Source of the DNA: Schoenoplectus triqueter
Lineage: Eukaryota > Streptophyta > Magnoliopsida > Poales > Cyperaceae
Length of the DNA stretch: 31,810 nt
NCBI GenBank assembly: GCA_964058805.1
Contig: CAXKVV010000313.1
Location: forward strand, 1 to 31,810
Reading direction: 5' to 3'
The notes beneath the pieces are model-generated. The model made no database searches. It was not told the DNA's origin and worked only from the letters and a program-made list of their open reading frames with translations. The translations under genes were made by a program, and so were the position numbers. Below are positions 1-8,593 of this stretch, in pieces; position 1 is the first letter of the stretch, and every line of letters begins with the position of its first letter.

Positions 1-123
1 AAAATTTATATTAATCACTAAATCATCTTCATTTTTTATTTTTTTCACATGAAAATATGATTTTTTATATTTTTAAAATATATCACCGTAGCAAAGCACG
101 GACAAGATAGTGTTTATTATTAT

Positions 124-159
<36 letters not shown>

Positions 160-330
160 TTAACTTCAATTAATAAAGCTTTCATATAATAAAAAGTATT
201 TTATTTTTTATCGATATATATAATTTTTTTGCAATTTATAATTTAATATATAATTAATTCCAATAGATGATCATTTAAAATTAACATATAAAAATTTTCA
301 GTTTAGCAATTATCTTTTGTAGCATGATAT
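1..330. other. AT-rich intergenic, possible Helitron-like end
   Basis: No gene is visible. Positions about 84-100 contain a short hairpin, CCGT-GC type stem with an AAA loop followed by GCACGG, and a TAGT about ten bases later. Helitron 3' ends typically carry a short GC-rich hairpin followed by CTRR, so this could be a decayed Helitron terminus, but the final tetranucleotide is not a clean CTAG. A (TA)n microsatellite of about 17 units follows at 125-158. Confidence 0.3.
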
Positions 331-333
331 ATA

Positions 334-367
334 CTCTTGCGCCACGTCATTGACGTGGAAACAAGAG
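334..367. promoter_or_regulatory. Palindromic ACGT element (paired CCACGTCA/TGACGTGG)
   Basis: CCACGTCA at 342-349 and TGACGTGG at 351-358 form a perfect 8+1+8 palindrome. It is extended by CTCTTG (334-339) and CAAGAG (362-367). Each half matches the bZIP-type ACGT core described for unfolded-protein-response elements and G/C-box hybrids. No gene starts nearby, so regulatory use is inference; it may simply be the tip of an old hairpin. Confidence 0.3.
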
Positions 368-1742
368 GAGTGAACTCCAAATATTTTCGTACGTAGAAAA
401 CCTTGAATGAGTCACTCCTACAAAAAAAAATAATAATAATTCACATCCATAAAATTATTGCAAGATAGGGCAGCTAATCACTCGTCAATCCAAACAACAC
501 CATACAGCCAGTTACTAGTAATTTTGAGGACATATACAAAAAGTTCCTATCATCTTACATGATTTTAAGTTTTGAGAAATATTACTCTCCCTTATATGAA
601 TTTAAGTCCTGTAAAGTACTTTATTGGATAAAGTGCTTGAATTTGAATGAGTCTCGTGAATTTAAAGATAAAAATTGAATTCAGATAGTCTATAATATAA
701 ATCTGACGGCTATAATGAATTTAAATAGTTACTCTACCAAAATTTACTCCAGGAATAGTGAAATACTCACTCCCATCATACATCATCCCTGGTTTGCCCT
801 CATCTTCTCTCTCCTCATATAATCCACTCCCATAATTCGCCAGAGGTCAAATAATTCGAATAGGATTTCAGCCCCCGAGTCTCCTATGTGTTTTTATGTT
901 TTCTCTCTTCTTTCAATTAATTTCTCGTTTTTAAAAAAAATTTCTTGATAGTGGCTGACTAACTTCTTTTTATTATGCTTTTTTTTTCTTTCTTTTTTCT
1001 CTGTTTCACCATTGACCTATTCTTTCTAAATATTTCTTCGCGCGATTTCTGTTCTCCAATGAGTCTCTCGAGTAAGGATGTGTGTTCGTTTAAAAAAACC
1101 TTAAAATGATATAAATATCATAAACACATAATTCACTTATACTATATAAGTATTTGAATATAAAAATATAAATACTTGTTTGAAGTATATTAACGCCTAT
1201 AAAACACAAATAAATAATTAACTTATATAAACACTTGAACCTATGTCAAAAAAAAATATAACTTCCTGAGTATGACACATGAAACCTGAGAACAGAATAT
1301 AAACACGGAATTTTGAAATATAAACACCCAATTTATGTATATAAACACCTGGTGACATTAAACAAAAACTTGAAGAACTTATCAAAGAACACAAAAATTT
1401 CTACGCCCAAATTCCAGATCCTTTCCGCTCTTGGTATCTTAGTAAACGTTCTTTTACCATTACCAAATAAATAGTTACGATGACCTTAGTGGGGAATTTG
1501 AATTCGTATGGTCTGCCTCGTGCAACGTGGTTTGGAGTTCATCCGATCGAAGTCAAAATTCGTGCTTCACCAATCTCAAAGGACCCCTCATGAATCTAAA
1601 AACTGTCAGGCATGCGGCTCTCGTACCGCGCGGCACGCGATACCTATCCAGGAAATTTTGGCATCTTCTCCAGGTTTGACTGAAATGCACGTTGATACAG
1701 AAAATCGTACACGCTACGGTCATTGCATGCCAATTCTTACCC
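368..1742. other. AT-rich intergenic, no gene seen
   Basis: No coding region, tRNA or recognised element is supported. A loose repetition of a TATAAACAC(C)-like motif is visible between about 1080 and 1360, spaced irregularly. The stretch 1500-1740 is less AT-rich and open in two opposing frames (1508-1843 plus, 1553-1834 minus), but neither product resembles a known protein and both run into the palindromic element that follows. Confidence 0.5.
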
Positions 1743-1997
1743 ACCTCAGCAACAGCAAGCCTCGACTCATGGGGCGCACATCCTCTGGAGAGTTCTGCGG
1801 TTTTTTTATTTTGAACCGTCCGATCGCTGATCAACGATTCTGATTTAACAATAAATATGAATTTTGATGCAGGGGCCTTATATTATTAAATCAGGACCAT
1901 TGATGAGCGATCGGACAGTTCACAACAAAAGAACCGCATAGACTCCAGAGAAACCTCTCTGGAGGATGTGATCGCCCGACTCATGCGACTCTGAGGT
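1743..1997. mobile_element. Palindromic MITE-like element
   Basis: The two halves are inverted copies around about 1868. The left arm reads ACCTCAG, then GACTCATG, GGCG, CACATCCTC, GGAGAG, TGCGG, then GTCCGATCGCT and TGATTTAA. The right arm (1885-1997) carries the same blocks in reverse complement. The right arm has an extra segment of about 13 bases near 1940-1960, itself a small palindrome (CCAGAGAAACCTCTCTGG). There is no coding content. A foldback or MITE-type element is the simplest reading; the superfamily is unknown because no target duplication is evident. Confidence 0.55.
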
Positions 1998-4523
1998 TCA
2001 TAAATAAAATAAAATAAAAATAGAAAAAGTTAAAATAAAATGCCAAAATAGAAAAATATTATTGAATATTTTTATACATATATAAATTAACATTAAAAAT
2101 ATATAATCAAAAAAAAAAATATATCATGCTCCTTACCTGTCGATCATTAGCCGGCCTTTATCCAGCCCTTAGAGTCCGAAAAACTTAATAAAGATCAGAT
2201 TTCTCAAAAGCCGAGCCCACCTTTTAAAATCAGACCTTTTGAACCTGACCCTCTTCTGGATACGATCCTTGAGTATGATGACTAGTAGGAGGGTGGAAAA
2301 AATTTCGGTCCATTTCCCCTCCCAACATAACCCTGCATAACCTCTGTCTTGCTGGTTCTGGATCAGAAAAAAAAATTGATCTAAAATATTTTGTTTGAAT
2401 TTTTAATTCGGTCTAGGTCATAATTTTTTCTACCTATTTCTAATTTGAATTATTTTGTTAAGATTATATTATTATTATCAATAGTTATTAAAGATTATAT
2501 CATTAGCTTATTTAATTAGTTAATAATTATAATTAATGTTATGATATCGTTGTTCATTAACCAAAAAATTATCGACAAAAGAGTATAATATTTTTCATTT
2601 ATAAATTATAAAAAATATATATATAATTTTAACAATTTCTAAAGGTATGAGGGTTGATTGAAGATTTTGTTTTTGTCATTTAGACGAACATAGTAATTTA
2701 AAATACAAAAAGTTGAAGAAAAAAATGAAATCGGGGCTTCAAACGATTGTAATTTTGATAGAAATATCATGAGAAATACAAACAATCACTTTTTGAAAAC
2801 AACACAATATAAACCACAGGGAGTAATCGAGTAAATAAGATAACGGGCATATTCAAGCAAAAAATGTTTCTAAAGCCCTATAATTTGAGGATTAAAGTTT
2901 TTATAAATTTAATTTTTCTAACCAAACAGTGATATTTTATTATTTACCTTAAGAAAATAATGATATTTTATTATTTCAGTCTATATAAATATTCACAAAA
3001 AGTTTGTCATAACTTATTAAATAAATTATTGAACTTAAGAAAATAAATAATTATATATATATTTTAGAATCATTGAAATCATAATTAATCTTATTATAAA
3101 ATTAATTATGTTTAAATTTTTGTCAAGTTTGTCCGAAATAAGAATTCGATCTTGATATTTTAGTCTGAATTTTATTTTGGACCAATCATGAACTGTTCTT
3201 CTATAGCAAGCGTGCATTAAAGCAAGGAAAAAGGAATGAAGACAAAAATCATAGATTTTCACCTTGTCAATGCATGTTGTGTTGAATATAGTACGAGTGT
3301 GATAATCTAATGAATTTGATTATACTCCATCTTTTCAATCCAAATTAATTTTTGGTTTTCTTGCTTGCACTTCATTACCCTCCACCCTTTAACTTTATAT
3401 ATCTCAAGGCTCGTAAATTCACAACTTATTTATTATTCAAATTTAATCATTTCAATTTTATATTTTGAAGATTTAAACTAACTTTCAAATTTAATATAAC
3501 GAAAGATCAAAATATCAAGATTGATATCATCTGTAAAGTTTCATACAATATATTAAAATAGAAAATATATTTTTTACTAGTTTTGAACTTAAAAAGATGA
3601 ATTATGAGATTTATTGACTTTTAAAATTTTATTTTGCTTTATTTTTCCTAAAAGAGGTGCAAATTAACTCGGAAAAGTGAATATCGGTGATCAATACAAA
3701 TGGTGCGGCGTGCGCAACTACGCCGACTCGTCATGATAAAATATATTTTAATCCTACCTTCTATCATGGATAATATATTATTCCTGCCATTTCTAATGTT
3801 GCTGCGATCATTTGTTGCGTTCGTATTTAATTTAGATAACTTATCGTTACATGATACGAACAATATTCGCTGATTCTTGAATTAGCATTGAACCAAATAT
3901 AGAGAAGCTAGATACGAATGAGTCCTGAACAGGTCCCGATTGAAACAAGACAATATACCGTTCTCTAGAATTAACATCGAATTTCTGAATGATTAGTATT
4001 TCTCGAACTCAGTATGTATCGAGAAAATAGCAGTATATCTGTAATATATTATAAAGAGTGTATGTATTAAAAGCGTTTATTAATATTATCAGATAATATG
4101 TAATGACCTAAAAATTCATATTTAATTTATGATTGAGATTGATTAATTTTATAAAAAGTGACTTTTAAAATTTTAGTCAAAGTTATTTTTTTCTTTCCAA
4201 TTTATTTGATATTTTTTTACCATGCATTTATAGAATATATCAAATAAATTACACATCAATTATTATTAAATTTTATTATATTTATGCATTATATTTTATT
4301 AAATAATAAATTAATTTTATTTTAAAATTTAAGAGTTTTTGTATTTGATTTAGATATAAATTACATTTAAGTAAAATATATTATTATTTATAATAAAATT
4401 AATGTTAAATATAATTATTTTTATAAAAAACTTATATATCAAATAATTAAATATCAATCATTATTAAATTTTATTATATAAAAAGAAACTACATATTACA
4501 CGATCTTACTCAGAAAAAAATTA
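1998..4523. other. AT-rich intergenic, no gene seen
   Basis: This long AT-rich stretch has no supported gene. Short open frames at 3035-3262 and 3648-3863 (minus) encode 75 and 71 residues with no recognisable motif and low-complexity base use. The segment 2126-2340 is relatively GC-rich and may be a decayed repeat, but I cannot assign it. Confidence 0.5.
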
Positions 4524-4917
4524 GGGCGGGGATCACTTGACAATGGATTATTTTGACAATCTTGACAATAAATTTTTAAATAAATACTAAAAAATCTTAA
4601 AAATAGAATAAACCTTGTGAATATCTTCTCCTACTTATAGATTGATGGTGATTCAAATTTCATACAATTTCATTATCATTTGATGCTCCATCAAGGATCA
4701 TCAAAAAATTATATAATTTACAATGGTTATAATTTGATGGTCTTTGATGAAGTATCAAACGATAATGAAATTACATGAAATTTGAATCGCCGTCAATCTA
4801 TAAGTAGAAAAACATATCCATAAAAATATATTTTTATATTTTTAAGATTTTTTAGTATTTATTTTAAAATTCATTATTAAGATTGTTAAGATAACCATTG
4901 TCAAGTGATCCCTTCCC
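4524..4917. mobile_element. Long-TIR MITE, family W copy 1
   Basis: The ends are inverted copies: GGGCGGGGATCACTTGACA on the left and, read in reverse complement, GGGAAGGGATCACTTGACA on the right. The similarity continues through most of each arm (TTGACAATGG, ACAATCTT, AAATAAATACTAAAAAATCTT, and a GATTCAAATTTCAT block). The flanks are AAAAAAATTA (4514-4523) and AAAAAAATTT (4918-4927), a 9/10 match compatible with a Mutator-type target duplication of 9-10 bp, though the A-run makes this weak. There is no ORF. A second copy lies at 7589-7965. Confidence 0.75.
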
Positions 4918-4927
4918 AAAAAAATTT

Positions 4928-5288
4928 GGAGTCTTTGTGATTGATTTAGATATTAATTGTATTCAAGTAAAATATATTATTTAATTATAATAAAATTAAT
5001 ACTAGATATAAATATTTTTAAAATTAAGAGGGTTTATATAACGGGTGGATTCTATACTAGTAACGGTAAAAGACAAAAAAATAAAAATAAAAGAACCATG
5101 CGAATGGGTCTTATGAGTTATGACTGAACAAAATAATAAACGGTCCTTTGGTGTTTACTTGAAACGGTTTCGTGTTTAGTTGCAAGCTTTAGCCACCCAG
5201 AAAATTAAAGTAATTGTATCATTTAAATCAACATAAAATAAAGGTAAACGGTGTAGGAGATAAAAGTAAAAAAAAATGATGCTTTTGG
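4928..5288. other. AT-rich intergenic
   Basis: No gene or recognised element is seen between the family W MITE and the hAT-type element. Confidence 0.5.
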
Positions 5289-5296
5289 GTCTTGAA

Positions 5297-5851
5297 TAGT
5301 GATTTGAAAACGGTCCGGTCCGGTCTAAATCCGGATGGTCTACGGTTCCGCACGGTCCATACGGACCGGTCTTAGACGATTCAAATTCGAAAAAATGGAA
5401 CATGTCCCACCATTGGCCCCCCTGGGGCCGGACCCCCACGGGACGGGCACGGTCCGGTCCGATTTTTTTTTATGAATTTGGAAAAATAATAATTTATCAT
5501 ATTTTTTAATAATAATTTTTAACTAATTCAAATTATTATTTTTAATTGTTTAAAAATCTAATAGTACTAAAAAAATAAATAAAATTCAAAAAAATAAATA
5601 ATAAAACTTCAGAAAATTATAAAAAATAATAAAAACTCAAAAATATATTTATCAAATTTTAAATAATAATTTTCTGGGATGGTCCGGTACACGGTCCCGC
5701 ACGGTCCACGATTCGGTCCGTTCCATGGGTCGGCACAGTCCATTTTCGGGTGAATGGAGGACCGACCCACGAGACGGTTGATGGTCCGGCCACGGTCTGG
5801 TCCAGTCCGATCCAGAACGAATTGCACCGTTCGGTCCATTTCAAAACTCTA
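5297..5851. mobile_element. Non-autonomous hAT-type element
   Basis: The left end begins TAGTGATTTGAAAACGG, and the reverse complement of the right end begins TAGAGTTTTGAAATGG, so imperfect terminal inverted repeats are present. The flanks GTCTTGAA (5289-5296) and GTATTGAA (5852-5859) match at 7 of 8 bases, the 8-bp target duplication expected of hAT transposons. Subterminal regions are packed with GGTCCGG/CCGGACC-like repeats (5310-5470 and 5680-5840), another hAT hallmark, while the centre is AT-rich and non-coding. At 555 bp it encodes no transposase, so it would need one in trans. The short minus-strand open frames here are by-products of the GC-rich repeats. Confidence 0.8.
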
Positions 5852-6141
5852 GTATTGAAGCCGTTTACGATGGAACAAAACAATACGCAAAATATTATTA
5901 ATATTCTATTAACATGATTAAGTGCTCCATCAATCTAAAAAAAGTACCAAACCTGGTAGAGATAATCAGCGATCACTATACATCTATTTATTTTTCCAAT
6001 TATAATATTGCATAATTTTACAGGAGATGTTTTCTCCCATTATAATTTTTTTTCTGACAAAGAATTTGGTCCAATTAAAGTCCCCACAGTTCGTCTGGAT
6101 AGTAAAGTACTGCGGAAGCAGCGGAACCAAGAGGTGTTTTA

Positions 6142-6152
6142 GTCCCACAAAG
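6142..6152 (+). promoter_or_regulatory. snRNA upstream sequence element (USE)
   Basis: GTCCCACAAAG resembles the plant snRNA USE consensus RTCCCACATCG. It ends about 33 bases before the TATA box, the wide spacing known for RNA polymerase II snRNA promoters (Pol III ones are about a helical turn closer). Confidence 0.8.
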
Positions 6153-6185
6153 AGAGATTCTAAAGGAGAGGACGCTCCATCCATC

Positions 6186-6192
6186 TATAAAA
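6186..6192 (+). promoter_or_regulatory. TATA box of the U5 snRNA gene
   Basis: TATAAAA is preceded by the USE and followed about 30 bases later by the expected start of the U5 transcript. Confidence 0.8.
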
Positions 6193-6215
6193 GGACGCTG
6201 CCTCCGACCATTCAG

Positions 6216-6345
6216 AAGCACGCAGCTGCGTGGTGAGCACAAAGCGAACTATTCTTTCGCCTTTTACTAAAGAATACCGTGTGCACGCTACATTCAAGCA
6301 GCATACGCCAATTTTTTGAGGGGATTTTCGAACGGGAGTCCCCAG
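6216..6345 (+). ncRNA. U5: U5 spliceosomal snRNA gene
   Basis: U5 RNA is the core of the U5 and U4/U6.U5 snRNPs; its loop I holds the exon ends during splicing. The invariant loop GCCTTTTAC is at 6259-6267, closed by a perfect 8-bp stem (TATTCTTT 6250-6257 with AAAGAATA 6269-6276). Below an internal loop a second stem pairs GTGAGCAC (6233-6240) with GTGTGCAC (6279-6286). An Sm site AATTTTTTGAG lies at 6310-6320, followed by a 3' hairpin GGGGA (6320-6324) / TCCCC (6339-6343). USE and TATA lie upstream at Pol II spacing. A 3' box-like CA...AATTCAA follows at about 6346-6360. The 5' end is estimated from the TATA distance (+/- 6 bases). All key parts are intact, so it may be functional, but plants carry many U5 variants and pseudogenes. 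Confidence 0.9.
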
Positions 6346-6361
6346 CAATTCTTAATTCAAC

Positions 6362-7588
6362 GTTTTCTTATAATTTCTTTGTATGTTTCCAAGAAGTTAT
6401 TATGAAATAAAACTATTGTTTGAAAGAATAAGAAAAAAAAAAATGGCACTATGAAGTCTAGTTTAGTTAATAGACGGGATCTCATTTTTATTCCCTTTCG
6501 TCTTCGAACGGATGGTTCAATATTTTCTGCAAGTATCGTTTGAGTACGGAAAAAAATTCTACCACTAGACCACTACTAAGGCTCCATTGCTCCTGGGAAT
6601 GCTTGGGTAATTATATCCGTTGGTTATAAATTTCCATTAGATGTTTGGCACTTTGGTTAATTTTCTCAAATGGATTTCTTTTCTTAATTTTGTAACCAAG
6701 AAAGTACCATTCTCATGGGAAAATGAAAATCATCCCAAACTTAATTTTTATTTTCCCAAATGCTTGTGGTTGTGACATGATGAAGTCTCTCTCTTATAAA
6801 CTAATCATAATAAATAATTAGATTGATTCAAAAATAACATTCACATAGATAAAATTGAAAGTAGGAAACGAAAAAAGATAAAATTATCAATGATATATAT
6901 ATCATATAATGAACAGTTCTCAAGTACTTTATCTATTTATTTAATATTAGTGCTTTCTTTTCATTAAATATATTTATTATATTTTTGTTAATATAAAACT
7001 TTAATTAAAAAATACATATTCATTTCCATAATACGACCAATCATATGTAAATCTCATTCTAGTTCCCATCATATAATTTCTCACAAATAAATTTTTAAAT
7101 TTTCATTTTCATATAATCTTATCCCAAACAATTTTTTCCCTACTGAACACACCCTAAAATGTTTTCGATATTTATTGACTACAATAAGCACGAAAAAAAA
7201 ATATAAGAAACCCTATCAATTTCCTATCACTTCTCAATCATGACTGAAAAGTGTACCCCTAAAAAATTAAGGCGTGTTAGACCCTCATTACAAGGCACTG
7301 TATTAACGTTCAATAAGCATTTATACTAGGGTGTCAATGAAAAAGATACATATCATATGGAGATATTTTAACTACAATATCCATTTAAAATTACATCCTA
7401 TCTTCATCCATTAAAATTAGATTTACTCATACCTTTTTCTTATCCGTTAAAATAAATGAATAACAAAACAATATCAAATGCTAACAAATAATACTAATAT
7501 ATTACTTAGTTTATCATCATTTTTAAAAAAATCTGAATTCATTCCTTTCATACAAATACATATTTAATTTACTAGTATGAAATTAAAA
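6362..7588. other. Intergenic, possible decayed MITE
   Basis: No gene is seen. Between about 6582 and 7154 the ends (AAGGCTCCATTGCTCCTGGG on the left; reverse complement of the right TAGGGTGTGTTCAGTAGGG) are loosely similar. The inside contains CCCAAAC and GGGAATG-type blocks common in Harbinger/Tourist-like MITEs. The match is too weak for a firm call. Confidence 0.3.
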
Positions 7589-7965
7589 GGTGGGGATCGA
7601 TTGACAATGGGTTATCTTGTCAATAGATATTTAAATAAATACAAAAAAAATTAAAAATGAAAAAAAATTATAGATGTGTTCAGGGTTTAGGGTTTAAGGT
7701 TTAGGGTTAATTTCAGGTAATTTCATTATTTTCTGATAGTCCATCAGAAATCATTAAATTTTTCATATAATTTGCAACTTCTCCAATTTAACGATCTGGG
7801 ATAGACTATCAAACAATAATGAAATTGTATGAAATTTGAATGACAATCAATATATAGGTAGAAAACATATCTATAAATATTTTTCTATTTTAAAGATTTT
7901 TCATATTTATTAAGAAGTTCATTGTTAAGATTGTCAAAATAACCCATTGTCAATCTATCGCCACC
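7589..7965. mobile_element. Long-TIR MITE, family W copy 2
   Basis: The left end GGTGGGGATCGATTGACAAT and the reverse complement of the right end GGTGGCGATAGATTGACAAT are near-identical. The arms share AATGGGTTAT, the ACAATCTT-type block and the AAATTTGAAT/CAATAATGAAAT blocks with the copy at 4524-4917. The left arm is interrupted by telomere-like repeats at 7681-7710. Flanks are A-rich, so no target duplication can be fixed. Confidence 0.75.
7681..7710 (+). repeat. Telomere-like TTTAGGG repeats
   Basis: About four consecutive units of the plant telomere repeat (GGGTTTAGGGTTTA, then AGGTTTAGGGTTAA), one degenerate, lie inside the left arm of the second family W MITE. The other copy has no such sequence, so this is an insertion or expansion specific to this copy. 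Confidence 0.8.
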
Positions 7966-8593
7966 AAAAATTAAAATATAATTATGCAATAAATTTCAAC
8001 CTGAGTCATTTCAAAATAAATAAATTTAAATAACATAAACATTTTTTTGTCAAACTGTTTAACTAGAAAATAAAATATATTAAAAATAAAAATAACTTGT
8101 CTAAAATAAAATCTTATATTATGTCATTCAATCATTTTAAGTACTCTACTAAATATTAGTCAAACATATTTTAACAAAAATGATTAAATTTAATGAATAT
8201 AATAATTATAACTCATAATTCATAGTAATTAACTCACATAACTCAGAACAATTAACATAGAAAAAAGTTATTAGAGAAGATAATTATATTAAAAATAATT
8301 TATTCTATAGATAAACAGATATAAAATGATATTATTTATATCCATAAAAAAATATTTTTATTTATATTAAATAAGTTAATGAAAAAAATATTTTATCCAT
8401 ATTCGTTATGGATAAAAGAAAATCATTGACATCTGAGTGGGTGACTGTCTTATGACTTCATTGGTGAAATCTAAAATCGGAAATCGAAAAAGTATTTCTC
8501 AAAAATCATATTTCCTGATAAAGTTGCTAGCTCTCTTTCTCTCGCACACTGTGGTCTCTGGAATCTGGATAGAGCACGCAACGAGCCGTCTCC
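7966..8593. other. Intergenic and probable HflX promoter/5' UTR
   Basis: AT-rich sequence with no recognised element. The last 150 bases become richer in G+C and pyrimidines (CTCTCTTTCTCTCGC near 8531), as in many plant 5' UTRs, so the HflX transcript may start here. An open frame from 8437 overlaps exon 1 in another frame and looks spurious. Confidence 0.4.

Noticed and set aside
6027..6348. Open frames on both strands (6027-6236, 6160-6348), and the idea that the TATA region is a pararetrovirus-type promoter
   Set aside because: The U5 loop I, stems and Sm site downstream explain the sequence; no viral coding sequence is present.
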